Shown in pieces: positions 23,401 to 34,307 of a stretch of DNA of 64,000 nucleotides. The position numbers were made by a program, and so were the translations under genes. Position 1 is the stretch's first letter. Every line of letters starts with the position of its first letter. The notes under the pieces are model-generated. The model saw nothing but the letters and a program-made list of their open reading frames with translations, did not search any database and was not told the DNA's origin. Origin of the DNA: Branchinecta lynchi (lineage: Eukaryota; Arthropoda; Branchiopoda; Anostraca; Branchinectidae); assembly GCA_023053575.1 (NCBI GenBank), contig JAKZAP010000020.1, positions 21,166,764 through 21,230,763 of the forward strand, written 5' to 3'.

Positions 23401-24471
23401 ATGGCTAGCGAGAAACTCGTTTTGAACGCTTTGCTGAATTTCGTGTCACGTGCGAGAAAAACGGGTTGCCCGGTGGACTCGATAACGAGAATTGCCTGTG
23501 AATTTTTCAAACCCGAAGAAATTGTCGATGCGAAGAAAGTGTTATGGGCTGATGCCGCATCGACGCGACCAACTGAGCGGCAAAAACGGGGCGACAATGT
23601 TCATGATATAGTACGCGCGTTTGACATGTGTGACGAGAAAAAGATAACGTTACCACGTTACGTAATATTTGAACCAGATCAAGTGCCAATAGTACCGGGT
23701 GAAACTACTGCAACACTTACACGCAAGCTGAATGAATTCTACATGGAATTCAAAAACTTTGCAGAACAGAATAGTTCCAAGGCAATCGCCTTTCCCCAGC
23801 CAGGACCGTCCGCTCTTCAAAAATCAAAGACTCTTTACTCCGTCGTTGTCAAAAACCCCCCCAAAGATCTTGACAACCCGTGTGCCCGAAAAGACTTTCT
23901 TGACAATGTTGCCGGGAATAGTAGCTCCAGCATTGTCACTCTCAAGCCACGAAAGGATGAATGGCGAGTCGTAATGTCGAATAAAGATGCTGCCAATTCG
24001 CTTGCTGATGCAGTCAACAAGTCGAACCGAGCTGCCGATGCGAAAGTGACGACTCCTGCATTCTTCGGTATCGTGCGCCGCACGCCTTCTGAAACGACCG
24101 GTCAGAACATTCAGAGTCTCTTAAAGAATTGCGTGGAAGTGACTCAGATTCGCGAAACTAGGTCTTTCCGCCTGAAGTTCGAGACGAGACAGGACCTTCA
24201 ATATGCCGTAGACAATCCGCCAGTGATAGGGTACGAGCGCCTTACCGTCCATGAATATAAGTTCCTTCCCCCGCAGTGCTTCAAATGCCAGGCATATGGT
24301 CACACTGCAAGCAGTTGTGCACAGACTGAGAAGTGTTCTCATTGTGCAGGGCCGCATAGAAATTCGCGAGAAAACCCCTGTCAACTAGCCATGAAGTGTG
24401 CTCTCTGCGGAAAAAGCGATCACCCCTGCTATGCGTACAAGTGTCCTGAAGCCCAGAAGGTAATGAAATGA
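23401..24471 (+). CDS. LINE ORF1, zinc-knuckle nucleic-acid-binding protein
   Basis: 356 residues, ATG in the context GCGGAATGG. The C-terminal quarter has three cysteine/histidine knuckles: CFKCQAYGHTASSC (C-x2-C-x4-H-x4-C), then CSHC...C, then CALCGKSDHPCYAYKC. This is the standard ORF1 arrangement in I/Jockey-type LINEs, where the protein coats the element RNA and acts as a chaperone. The region just before the knuckles (about residues 220-290) aligns by pattern with the RNA-binding part of such ORF1 proteins. Its stop overlaps the start of ORF2 by 4 nt (ATGA, 24468-24471), pointing to reinitiation or coupled translation. No internal stop, so it may be functional. Confidence 0.8.
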   Translation: MASEKLVLNALLNFVSRARKTGCPVDSITRIACEFFKPEEIVDAKKVLWADAASTRPTERQKRGDNVHDIVRAFDMCDEKKITLPRYVIFEPDQVPIVPGETTATLTRKLNEFYMEFKNFAEQNSSKAIAFPQPGPSALQKSKTLYSVVVKNPPKDLDNPCARKDFLDNVAGNSSSSIVTLKPRKDEWRVVMSNKDAANSLADAVNKSNRAADAKVTTPAFFGIVRRTPSETTGQNIQSLLKNCVEVTQIRETRSFRLKFETRQDLQYAVDNPPVIGYERLTVHEYKFLPPQCFKCQAYGHTASSCAQTEKCSHCAGPHRNSRENPCQLAMKCALCGKSDHPCYAYKCPEAQKVMK

Positions 24472-27146
24472 ACCGTTCTCTAAGAATAACCACCTTGAAT
24501 ATTAATGGCTCAGTGATAGATAAAAGACCTGTTCTTGTGCAACTTATGAGCTCATGTGACGTTCTGTGCATACAAGAGCACTTCTTGTCCAGCGATGGAC
24601 TAGACCTGTTAATTCTTGATGGCTGGATTAAGGTTTTTGGAGTTCCTGCTCTTTCAAGCGGAAGGGGCAGGCCCTCTGGTGGTACTGCTGTCTTGGCTCG
24701 TGCAGAACTTTCGCCTGCATTGCACCTGACGTCAGAGTTCTTTGTCTCAGTAAAACTCTGTGACGTTGTAGTCTTCTCGGTATATCTACCAACTGATTAC
24801 CGCGACCGAAACTCAGAAAGAAAGTTTAGCATTGCCTGCAGTAAGCTTGCCAGTGCCGTGACTGCAACCCGTCAACAAGGGCTCGAAATAGTGGTCGCTG
24901 GGGACTTTAACTGTGACCTCAGAAATGCAAACAACCCCAGGACTGAGATTCTTTTAAATGCCTGTGCTGAACTCGAAGTTATAAATAATGACTTGGACTT
25001 CACTTACATGCACAACAGTGGCTCTACATCTAGTCTCGATTTTATAGTTAAGTCAAAACTGAAAGCAACTTCGCTTCACTCACATGTTGACACTTCTACA
25101 AACATTTCCGATCATCTACCTGTCTCGAACTCTTTCGAGATCACGCGCCCCGCGTCTCCTCAAAAATGCGAAAGATGGGTCTGGATAACTGAATGGGAGA
25201 AGATTGTCTTACCTGTGTATCAAGCTGTGTCTGACGACATTCTGTCGAGGATTAAGGTGCCTTACCACCTTCTCCAGGCTGGCTCAAACCTTGACGAGCG
25301 TGAAAAACAGCTGTGTCTTAACATGTTCTGCACCGAAATTGTACACGCCTTGCTTGTCGCTGAATCTGCCGCTGTACCAAGGCGGAGAGTGCGAATTGGT
25401 ACTGAGATTCCAAAGTGGAAAGAAAATCCTGAGCTTGTTGAAGCACGTAAATCTTCCCATTTCTGGTTTAAGTTATGGTGTGAGAATGGAAAACCAAGAG
25501 ATGGAGTAGTGAATCAAACCCGTTTGCATACAAAGAGAAAGTTCGCCAAGTGTTTATCTAAGCATCGTATAAACATCATAGATGAGAATAGTGCTCGTGT
25601 CGCAAGTAACCCTAACGAAGTGTGGAAGTTTCTTCGTAGTAAAAAAAATAAATCGTGTAGCTCCACGCAGCTTGGTCCCTCCGAGACTGAATGGAATGAT
25701 TATTTCTCTGCCGAGTTCTGTGCACCTGACCCACAGCTTGAAGTACAGTTTGAAAAAGAGTTGGATGAAAAACTCGGATGCAGCGATCTTTCTAGCCCCG
25801 GATTTTCTGTTTCGTATTCCAGTGTTTGTGAGGCAATTCGCAAGGTCAAAAAGAAAACTTCTAAGGGCGACGACAAAATATGTGGTCTGCATTTGACTAA
25901 CGGTAGTTTTATGCTTTTTGAATATCTTACATTGCTTTATCAAATGATATTTGCGAGTGGTTTAGTACCTGATTCATTTTCTGTAGGCCTTGTAACACCG
26001 GTTCTGAAAAAGGGCAAAGATCCCTCACAGTGTAGCTCACATCCTCCAATTACTGTTGCGCCTGTGCTCTGTAAAATTTTTGAATTACTTGTTCTTGGTG
26101 AAATTACCCGTGTATGTTATACTCGCGATAACCAATTTGGCTTCAAAAAGGGAAGTAGCAGAGAGCACGCACACCACCTTATTTGTAATGTACTTCTAGA
26201 ATGTGACCGAACCGGTGAGTACGTTATCATTTCAGCGCTCGACGTAACACGAGCTTTCGATTCCGGTATACACGGCCAGCTGCTTCTAAGTGCGTCTAAC
26301 CGCGGTCTTGACCGGTCTATTTTGATTCCTTTTCGTGATCTGTACAGTAAGCTTAAAGTCAAAGTGAAGATCCTTCTGCCAAATGGTGTGAAAATTTCAT
26401 CAGTAGTAATTCCCGTTAGAAAGGGAATACGTCAAGGAGCTCTATCTTCGCCTCCTCTCTACAATAATAGCGTTAGTGAAGCTCAGAATGTGACAAAGCC
26501 CAGTTTTGTGTATTTAGGATTAGATATTTCGTTGTTAAACTACGCTGACGACATTTTGAATCTGAGCCGTTCTATTAGTGCAACAGAGTCAAACTTCCTG
26601 TCCCTAAGCGAGTCGTACAATAAGATCGGCCTTTCATTTAATGAGGCAAAAACAGAGGTTGTTATTTTCAACCGCAAAAGTGGTGATCCTGCTCCTCCTG
26701 TAAAGCTTGGTGATCAGACCATCCAGCCTTCTTCTAGTCTAGTATACCTAGGCCTCCCTATTGGTGATAGTATCAGAACAACTCGTTCTCTATTAGTAGA
26801 GGATTTTGCGAGCAAAACTCGTAAGGCATATGGCATGATCTTATCATCTAAAGCATGTTACAATCGGCATATTCGAGCTCGGCTATTCGCAAGTCTGGTC
26901 ATGCCGCACATACTCGCTCTTTCTCCATTTTGGCGCCTGCTATCAGATCTAAATAAGCGTAAAATTCGTTCTTGCTTTTACCGTTTTTGCAAGTTTCTGC
27001 TAGGTTTACCTCCGTGGACACGGAACACTTATGTGAGCAAGAAGTATAATGTCCCAGAGCCTTTCTGTGCTGTTAAAGACAGAATTGAAAAGTTCCGACA
27101 AAGTTTAAGGTCTGACAATAGTCTCACTGAGGCTATACGTTACTAG
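24468..27146 (+). CDS. LINE ORF2, endonuclease-reverse transcriptase
   Basis: 892 residues. The N-terminal domain is an apurinic-type endonuclease: TTLNINGS at the start, CIQEHFL, AGDFNCDLRN, and ISDHLPVS with the catalytic Asp-His pair. The reverse transcriptase follows at about residues 490-740, with LDVTRAFDSG (motif A), RQGALSSP (motif B) and NYADDIL (motif C, YADD). There is no RNase H domain. The protein nicks target DNA and primes reverse transcription on it. Minor oddity: the usual YRPIT motif reads HPPIT. Translation probably depends on ORF1 through the 4-nt overlap. Long frame without stops suggests recent arrival. Confidence 0.88.
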   Translation: MNRSLRITTLNINGSVIDKRPVLVQLMSSCDVLCIQEHFLSSDGLDLLILDGWIKVFGVPALSSGRGRPSGGTAVLARAELSPALHLTSEFFVSVKLCDVVVFSVYLPTDYRDRNSERKFSIACSKLASAVTATRQQGLEIVVAGDFNCDLRNANNPRTEILLNACAELEVINNDLDFTYMHNSGSTSSLDFIVKSKLKATSLHSHVDTSTNISDHLPVSNSFEITRPASPQKCERWVWITEWEKIVLPVYQAVSDDILSRIKVPYHLLQAGSNLDEREKQLCLNMFCTEIVHALLVAESAAVPRRRVRIGTEIPKWKENPELVEARKSSHFWFKLWCENGKPRDGVVNQTRLHTKRKFAKCLSKHRINIIDENSARVASNPNEVWKFLRSKKNKSCSSTQLGPSETEWNDYFSAEFCAPDPQLEVQFEKELDEKLGCSDLSSPGFSVSYSSVCEAIRKVKKKTSKGDDKICGLHLTNGSFMLFEYLTLLYQMIFASGLVPDSFSVGLVTPVLKKGKDPSQCSSHPPITVAPVLCKIFELLVLGEITRVCYTRDNQFGFKKGSSREHAHHLICNVLLECDRTGEYVIISALDVTRAFDSGIHGQLLLSASNRGLDRSILIPFRDLYSKLKVKVKILLPNGVKISSVVIPVRKGIRQGALSSPPLYNNSVSEAQNVTKPSFVYLGLDISLLNYADDILNLSRSISATESNFLSLSESYNKIGLSFNEAKTEVVIFNRKSGDPAPPVKLGDQTIQPSSSLVYLGLPIGDSIRTTRSLLVEDFASKTRKAYGMILSSKACYNRHIRARLFASLVMPHILALSPFWRLLSDLNKRKIRSCFYRFCKFLLGLPPWTRNTYVSKKYNVPEPFCAVKDRIEKFRQSLRSDNSLTEAIRY

Positions 27147-27341
27147 TTGTGCTTTTGTTTGTAAATATGGGTGTAAACAGTCGAGTTGTTACGAGTTAAA
27201 TGTCTGAGTGCCTGTGTTGAAGTGTTTTTTCTTTCTTTTGATGTTGTGAAATTTTTTGTGATTTTGCTTTCTCTCTTTTCCTATACTCCGCTTTTGTGCT
27301 TTTGCCTTTAATTAGCGGGAAATAAAATTCATTCATTCATT

Positions 27342-28890
27342 CAAAATGCTCAGAAAACTTGAACAAGCCTGCCACAGAGTGCAAGGTTCATTGCAATAAT
27401 CGGTAATAGATGTCATACTGTTATGGAACATTATCTCGCATTTTTGCTCGGTACAGTGGCTGAGAAATAGAAGTTCTCATCATTATCCGTTCTTGGTATG
27501 ATCAGTGGAAATAGTTCGTGGAGCAAAGTTTGAACTGACCTCAACAAAAAGCGGGTATAACGGAAGACTGAACACCGGCTAGAGTGTTCATAAATGCACA
27601 GTATAGAGCGATAGATAGATTAGTGTACATAAAAGTAATGTCATAAAACGTAATTCTAAAAAGTTCCTTGCATAGCTTTACAACGCCGTGACTCTGACTC
27701 ATTTACTGTTTGTGGCTCCGTTCTTGGATCTTTTAAACGCCACGGACAAGAAAAAGTTAAGAAAGCTGTTCATCAAATTTGCTAAATTTCTTCTTCAACT
27801 TCCCCACTAGAGACTCGTTAGAATCCTACCCACAACGCCTGCTGTTTATTAGGTCACACTGGCAAGCAATAAGGCTGTTAATGCCCGCAATCGCCAATGA
27901 CGTAGTTTGTGAAACACCGTTTGGAGCAAGTGGGAAAGGAAGATAAAACCTCTGTATTAACGACAAATCTCGCTGACGAAATTGACTGCAAAGCGTCAAT
28001 GAATCATTAAATATCCTTCAAGCACAAGTCTTACTAGAAATGATCTTTTCCCTATGAAATGAATCGGAAAAAACTCTTTTGGAAATACCATTCCTTTCCA
28101 CCTAAAACTAGCGATTCTCTTGTTAGCGCCTGTCGAGTATATCCAGCCTTCCTGCTCTCCAACGCGGCGGCTGGGCGCAAAACATTCGAAAACTGAACCG
28201 TGCCTAAGTTAAGAAGTGGGAAAACTAAGCAAATAAAAGAAGTAATAAACAGGAGAGTATCACATCCTTGTATAAAAGAAGTAAGAGTTTATATAACTCG
28301 GAGCGCTTTTGAATGTTAATTTTTAGGTTATTTGTATTTTATTAATCGTAGTCTAGCATGTTATTGACCATTTTTATCATAAGACGTCGGTATAAATGTC
28401 GCAAAATTGTTTATATTTGTAGATTGTTGTTATGATGTTATGTTTAGACGTAAAAACAACCCATCGGCTTGTCCGTTATCTGTTTTTTAGATTATATTGA
28501 ATTGAATTGAATTGTATGTGAAAGAACTGTCAGCGTACATTGAAGATCACGGCAAACTTTTTGTTGGGTGACGGGAAACCTAGGAAAGGCCGAAAAAGCG
28601 CTAAGAATCGTAGTTACGAAACGGAACAATGGGGAAAGGTGGGGATTTTAGAAGCTTATAATTCCATATGGGAGCTAAGTATACTATAAAAGGCAGAATA
28701 AGCAATCCTTTCATGATTCTATTATTTCGTCATGACTAAAGAGGGCTACTAAACTAAATTTACTGAGAACGAGAAAAGATTTTTTTGTTGTCAGAAATGT
28801 TAAGTCTGTGTCTTGTTCAGGAATCCTTCTTTTCGTTTTTACTTCCACCAGTTCCGACGAAATAAACTCCAAACAACTCCAATTTCAGTC
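27342..28890. other. Unique-looking intron sequence; one LINE tail
   Basis: No gene. A 3' tail of AATTG repeats at about 28493-28517 following GTTTTTTAGATTATATTG suggests the end of a plus-strand retroposon. Nothing else recognised. Confidence 0.4.
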
Positions 28891-29372
28891 CAGAGATGTG
28901 CGAATCCGGATTCGGATTTTAATCCAGGATTCGTTCTTTTTAGCCGGATTCGAATGTTCCGCTTCTCAGGCTGGATTCGGACTCGGATTCCAAACCCTGA
29001 GCCTTATAAATCCGCTCCCCATTTCTAAACTTTTCCCAGTTCGTGCACACCATGCAAGGTATTGTGCGTAATGAGCCCGAAATTCGTTCCCTTTTACCGA
29101 CAGGAAAACCATACTAACAACCACGAATGAAAACTTAGAAATAGGGTTTACATCCCCCAATTAACCCTTTCATTTGCCTTAGAGCATCAGTGTGCTTTTT
29201 TGTCCCCTCTGATTTTTAAACTATAACCTATGAACATGATTTGATTTTTGTTGGGGTCGGATTTGAATCCCGATTCGATTCCTCAGCATCGAATAGTGGA
29301 TTCGGGTTCAGATTCATACCTAGCCCTGGATTCAGATTCGAATCCTCTCATGGTCGGATTCGCCCATCTCTG
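28891..29372 (+). mobile_element. Family D hAT-type MITE, copy 2
   Basis: Starts CAGAGATGTGCGAATCC, ends GGATTCGCCCATCTCTG, flanked by TTTCAGTC (28883-28890) and CTTCAGTC (29373-29380), a 7/8-matching 8-bp duplication. Non-coding. Confidence 0.8.
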
Positions 29373-29806
29373 CTTCAGTCCCTCACATATAGGCATCACG
29401 TGGTGCGGATTTTCATGTGCTGGTACACATAGGACAGAAGACCGCAACATGACTCTTCTGGTACCTGTTTTACCACCAGAGCAAAATAACTCTAGAGAGT
29501 AATGCGAAGACTTATCCTTCCCATGCATCAAAAATGGGCCTCCGTCGCAGCGCCGCCCATCTCGCTTTGTTCGTGTTTGCAGTGGCGGACGTAGTAAATT
29601 CTGGCAAGGCTAAGATAAGGTGCGGTTCAAACATCGAGGATAGGATCAGAGCCAGCGCTCGTTAACGACTGGTTGAGCTTCAGTAGGGATGTTCGTGTCC
29701 TCTAGCGGAGCTGGTGTCACTGCGATTTGACGATGTGTCACTTTTTCAAAGTTCCCGCATTACTCTCTAGAGTTATTTTGCTCTGTTTACCACCCACCCC
29801 TTCCAG
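29373..29806. other. Intron 2 end
   Basis: No gene. TACTCTCTAGAGTTATTTTGCTC at 29761 is the inverse of GCAAAATAACTCTAGAGAGTA at 29480, making a 300-bp inverted pair. It ends in the acceptor CCCCTTCCAG. Confidence 0.4.
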
Positions 29807-30026
29807 GTAAACTATATAGACGAAGATCCTGGCTATTTCTCAAACTGCTCCCCCCTTCACACAATGGAGGTTCCTCACATGATCCCAAGACTGAAGCGTC
29901 TGCCCAACAACGCCAACTGTGGGGAAAAGAAAGAAGAAGAAAGGTTGTTCGGATGCACGGTAGATGGCTGTGGCAAGCTGTATGCGAAAGCGTCGCATTT
30001 GAAGGCCCACCTACGACGGCATACAG
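29807..30026 (+). CDS. KLF exon 3: linker and first C2H2 finger
   Basis: Codes for residues 138-210 plus one base of codon 211. Acceptor CACCCCTTCCAG, donor CATACAG|GTAAAC, phase 0 in and phase 1 out. The fragment ends with finger 1: C187, C192, H205 and H209 in CTVDGCGKLYAKASHLKAH. The SHLKAH helix is the standard KLF finger 1. The split glycine codon of the HTG-EKP linker is completed by the next exon. A basic, lysine-rich stretch precedes the finger. Confidence 0.88.
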
Positions 30027-31130
30027 GTAAACAGCGCCATGGCTAGGTTTTTTGTCCCCCGTGGCGGCGGGGGGGGGGGGGGGTATTTAAAGGATGCCGG
30101 GGGGAACCTTAGGGCGTTGTTGTATCAGACATTTGAACCGACGGATCTTTCTAATGCCACACTACAAACTCATACATCGGTTACACCTGGAGAGCACTAT
30201 CACGAAATAGTTGTTCGGGTGGGGTTTTCGGGGGGGGGGGGGATTTTGCCCGGTGTCTGTGGGTTTGTGGGGCAGGTGCGCGTCTGTTGGTCAATCGTGG
30301 AATAATTCTTATTTATTTACTCAATTAATTATATGTCAGCTAGGTTTGTTCTTATTATTTTACCAGATTTTCGTCGTTCAATGTTGTAACTGGGGATGGA
30401 GCGTACACTGTAGTCTTTCCGTAGAGAGGGTAACTACGGGTGGTAGTAGCCTATAACTTGAGGTAGCGTAACCGTAGCGTGTAAGGCGGCGGGTAAGTAA
30501 GGGCGGTAGTAGACAAGGTTTACGTTAACATATAGTGGTTTTATTTCTGACTTACTCTTTATAAAGGCAATCCCAATCCGGGTAAATAATATCACGGTCG
30601 ATAACGATAATAGACTAAGTCATGTGTGACTTACAAAATATGAAAGACGAAAGACCCAGCGCTAAGACTGGAAAAAGCTTATATACCCCTAACTGCACAA
30701 GTGAAGGTCCTGACGTAACATACAATTTAGCTTCCTGACCGGAAACTATCTGATGTCGACGTAGTATGGAATTTAGCAATATCCAACTGACGTGGACTTC
30801 AGTTTAACAGGATATTGTTTGGTTCTGAGTCATCATTTGTGCAATTAGATTCTACGAAGTACCAAAGGATCATGTTCACTTCGGTATGTACATATAGTTA
30901 GTTAAGCACTTGACATAGAGACCGACACAACATCAACCTTGTGTCTCCGGCTTCTATCCTCCATTAATAGTTGCGTTTTTGCAGATACCATGGTATCTGT
31001 TACCACGGTCACTGGATTTCCAATTAGTCGTTTTTGCAGTTATCGTGGTATCTGATATACGATTACTCTGCAAAAACGGCAATTGCCGAGATTGAATATA
31101 AGGTTTGAAGCCAAGCTGACCATTCATTAC
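30027..31130. other. Intron 3, poly-G tracts
   Basis: Two G-runs (30069-30082 and 30230-30241). No gene; the ORFs here read through the runs. Confidence 0.45.
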
Positions 31131-31135
31131 GAAAG

Positions 31136-31312
31136 AAATACAAAACCGTGATTTTCAGGGTTTTTTATTGATCCTAATTATCCCTCTAGGATGATAAGCG
31201 AGGGATAAATATCCGAGTTTATATTTATCCCTCGCACATCTTCCAAGAGGGATAATTAGCTGATCAATAAAAAAACCCGAAAATCACGGTTTTTCTATTT
31301 CTGCCGAGATTG
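31136..31312. repeat. Family J hairpin element
   Basis: CCGTGATTTTCAGGGTTTTT and the inverse AAAAACCCGAAAATCACGG flank arms that include TTATCCCTC/GAGGGATAA. Related single arms occur at about 20038-20120 and 52330-52370. Confidence 0.55.
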
Positions 31313-31446
31313 TGCTTTTCGGAGTCGTCCCAAAAGAAAAACTGATATTCAAGTCACATCACTAAGTGGCGAACTTCTTTCCCATCAATTTGACAAAAAT
31401 CGATGAAAGTGAGAAGACTTTTTCAGATACCACGGTCCGACCGATC

Positions 31447-31524
31447 CCAGTAGGGATAAAACTAATCCCAGTAGCAAATACCGCAGTTAACTTCAATCCG
31501 TACTCGGAGAAACTTTTTACAGTG
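31447..31524 (-). mobile_element. Family C MITE, partial copy
   Basis: Matches the right half of the family (GCAAATAC..GCAGTTAACTTCAATCC) and ends TTTTTACAGTG. The left half is missing. Confidence 0.5.
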
Positions 31525-31636
31525 TAAGGATCATTTCGAACTTAGGTGTTGAATTAAACCTTGAACCTTGTTTAATCGAGTTTTAAAGCCTTGGTAAGAT
31601 CATGTGTGCTTTAAAGATATAAAGGTATCAGACCCT

Positions 31637-32123
31637 CTTTTTGGGATCCCAAAACGTAAGTCTGCGAGGGATACCTGTGACATCGCAAAGTTGTCTGTCC
31701 GTCCGTCTATCAGCATGGTAGCTCTCGAAGGGAATGAGATATTTTGATGAAACTTGGTGTGATGATTCTTTCTTTGGGTCAAGGGAAAGGTCGAGTTCGT
31801 AGACGGGCTCTGTAGCCGTGCACTTATGAGTTTAAATTAAGGGGCAAACACAATATTTTTAAAGAGCTAATGAGATAGTCGATTAAGGGGTAAGGAGACA
31901 TGCTGAGCACGATTGTGAAAACCATTTTCTCGCCGGACAAATAGTTCGCCCGGAACTCGGCCCAGACCGGAAAGTTTATTATATGTTCGATTTAGGGGTA
32001 AGAAGAAATGCTGAACAGTTATGTGAAAACATTTTCTACCAGGACAAGTAGTTCGCCCGGAATCCGGCGAAAACCGGAAAATTTGTTAAAATCGAAAGTT
32101 TTTTTTAGTTGATTAGATGTCCG
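31637..32123 (+). mobile_element. Family A repeat, 2 internal units
   Basis: Starts TTTTTGGGATCCCAAAACG, then the conserved block and two CCGGA..CCGG units (about 31945 and 32055). The far end is lost near 32123. Confidence 0.65.
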
Positions 32124-32630
32124 AACAGCACCACCCTGTCAGAAGTTGTATAACATTTACACAAGGATGCTCAGTTTCAACAGAGATGAGGTAAAACACA
32201 TATCTGTTACAGAATATTTCAGCTTTTATAAGTGGGAATTCCTTTTACTAAAAGTAACGTTGCAAACCATGTTTAGTGTTATATTTTAACAGAAACGTAA
32301 CACCTACCGTTTCAATAACGGAAATACTGTGTAATTTCTTCAGATAGTAGTTGTGTTTTGCAGATGCTATAGTATCTGATACTAAGGTCTAAGCTGTTTC
32401 CGCAGTTACCGTAGTATCTGATTCCACGGTCAAAAGACGTTTTTGCAGTTACCGTCGTATCTGGTCATGTACCGCGATATTCGGATACCACGGTCCGACC
32501 GTGGCAACTGGTCGTGGTATCTGAAAACTCATCTCACTTTCGTAACCTTCACATTCATCACTTTCATCGTCACCACACAAAAGTCTAGTTTTTTGTAAAA
32601 TTGGCGAGGAAGAAGTTATGCCACTCTAGG
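32124..32630. other. Short palindromic words, no gene
   Basis: Repeated GGTATCTG/CAGATACC and TTACCGTNGTATCTG words between 32340 and 32530 (and near 30985-31070) form small inverted pairs. They look like remnants of a foldback element. Confidence 0.35.
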
Positions 32631-32935
32631 AGCGTGTTCCATCCTACTTACCGTAGTTACTACGCATGACGTCACGAATCCTGGTTTTTTGCCGTCAAGG
32701 CTGGAAATATTTTTCTATTTTCCAGCAGGATCTCACGCCAGGGGTGAATCCGACCAATTACGTTACAGAGATGCTTGGTTACTACGCTTACTACGCTCCC
32801 GAGCATGGTAAGCAAATAGTAACTATTAGTTACTATTCCGACAAGGTTGGAACGGTCAGCGTAGTAACTTTTCGTGAGGATGGAACGGAAATAGTAACTA
32901 ATAGTAACTATTGTTAGAAGGGTGGAACACACTCT
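32631..32935. mobile_element. Family K MITE, copy 1
   Basis: Ends AGCGTGTTCCATCCTACTTACC and the inverse GTTAGAAGGGTGGAACACACTCT. A similar element lies at 60117-60412. TIRs about 22 bp. The internal repeats of AGTAACTA create the short ORFs seen here. Confidence 0.7.
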
Positions 32936-33623
32936 AGATGTCAGTGGATATCAGTATTTCTTTTTGGACAACTTCAGAAGTACAAATCCGGCAATTGTCG
33001 TTTTTGCAGAGCAACTAGTATCAGATGTAACAACGACCAGTTGCCGATCCAGTTACTGTAGTAACATAGAGTAGAGAGTAGAGTAGAGATACATTTATTA
33101 AAAAAAACAGACACTATTCGCCTTTCGCCTGCCAAGAAAGGCAATGAAGCTTGGAAGGGCAAGCGATGTAATTCATTTATAATTATTCACTACATTCATA
33201 CCGAGCTACCCATACACTAAAAATTCAACTAATGAATGATAAAGACGAAAAACAGAAGAAGAAGATGATACAGCAACAAATAAAGAAAATTGGAGAACAA
33301 TGCCTTGAATAAAATACATCATGGTATCTGCAGAAACACAACTAGTGTGTTATTTCTTATGATGATGATGATCATGAAATTTTATTTACGCGCTTAAGAA
33401 GAAGGAAATAGCGCAGTACAGACAAACCAGCACATGAAACTCTACATTCTTTTCTGGACGATGGATGAAAAATTGTATATTTATTTGTTGTGTTTTAGTT
33501 AATTCTTTTATTTTATTTTACATACTCCACTTTTCAGATGGCGGGTCAGAAATAAATTACTTACTTACTTACTTGTAAAAGGAAAAAATACACTGAGCTT
33601 TCAGTGATGTAGTAAATGCACAA
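32936..33623. other. Retroposon tails and simple repeats
   Basis: TAGAG repeats at 33065-33085 beside a TTTATTAAAAAAAACAG tail on the minus strand; a GATGAT run at 33360; and a plus-strand 3' end with GCGGGTCAGAAATAAATTACTT and TTAC repeats (33541-33578), similar in style to the LINE 3' end at 27300. Confidence 0.4.
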
Positions 33624-33927
33624 CCCGATGAAAAATTTGTAGCCTGCGTAGTAGTATGGTAGTAGTACAAAAACGTTGCATGTAATACTATGTAATAGCA
33701 AAGAATACTATCATTTAATGTGCCTCAGACTGGTCCAATCTTATGTAGTAGTATCCAGTAGCATCCTGTCTTTCCAGAGTAGCATCCGGTCTTGCCAATA
33801 GTAGCATATAGTAGTATGCAGTAACACGGTAGCCTTGAACTAGAGGCATGTAGTAGCATCGTTAGTACTGCATGCTACTTTTTCGTACTACTTCATAGTA
33901 CTATTTTGTGATGAATTTTTCATCGGG
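33624..33927. mobile_element. Family L MITE, copy 1
   Basis: TIR CCCGATGAAAAATT / AATTTTTCATCGGG, interior rich in AGTAGTA and GTAGCAT words. Other copies are at 51328-51637 and 53501-53802. Non-coding. Confidence 0.75.
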
Positions 33928-34100
33928 AAGATAAAAAAATAAATATAAAAAAAAAAGAAAGAGACTAATTGGGTCTAAAAAATCTTCTTCCTAGATGGAG
34001 TGCGGATCTGTTATAACTGCGCATCCTAATGTAAATGTTATGAAAGTTCTGACACTGCAGTGCTGCGTTCACTTCAGAAATGTGATTTTTTTCTTTTTAG

Positions 34101-34264
34101 GAGAGAAGCCGTTTCACTGTAACTGGCCGAATTGTGGTTGGCGGTTTTCACGGTCTGATGAGCTCTCCAGGCACAAGAGATCGCATTCTGGAGATAAACC
34201 GTACGAGTGCTTGGCCTGTCGGAAGAGGTTCTCAAGGTCCGACCATCTTGCTAAACATTTAAAG
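34101..34264 (+). CDS. KLF exon 4: fingers 2 and 3
   Basis: Codes for the end of codon 211 to residue 265. Acceptor TTTTTTTCTTTTTAG, donor AAG|GTATGA, phase 1 in and phase 0 out. Finger 2: C217, C222, H235, H239, with the recognition helix [12 protein letters not shown]. Finger 3: C247, C250, H263, with RSDHLAKH; its fourth ligand is missing here and is supplied by V-H at the start of exon 5. The helix residues and SHSGDKPY linker are the KLF/Sp pattern, closest in my judgement to KLF15. The Polinton begins 43 bp after this exon. Confidence 0.93.
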
Positions 34265-34297
34265 GTATGATTCCCCTTCCTTCGAAGTAACGCTGTA

Positions 34298-34307
34298 GTT
34301 GTGCATA
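34298..34307 (+). other. hAT target duplication and left hAT end, cut by the Polinton
   Basis: GTTGTGCA at 34298-34305 equals GTTGTGCA at 50877-50884. The TA at 34306-34307 is the start of the hAT-like element whose remainder resumes at 47929. The Polinton target TGCATA (34302-34307) overlaps both. Confidence 0.8.

Larger units (their letters stand above)
23240..27341 (+). mobile_element. Full-length-looking two-ORF LINE in KLF intron 2
   Basis: A non-LTR retrotransposon with both ORFs open, an AATAAA near the 3' end and a terminal ATTC tetranucleotide tail (27327-27341). It lies in the sense direction of the host gene. The 5' boundary is uncertain: no clear target duplication was found, and 23240 is an estimate. 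No RNase H follows the reverse transcriptase. Endonuclease-first layout, zinc-knuckle ORF1 and the tetranucleotide tail suggest a CR1/L2/Jockey-like element; I do not assign a clade. Confidence 0.75.

Noticed and set aside
23507..24571. Minus-strand ORFs opposite the LINE
   Set aside because: Shadows of ORF1 and ORF2. They lack motifs while the plus-strand frames hold zinc knuckles and the endonuclease.
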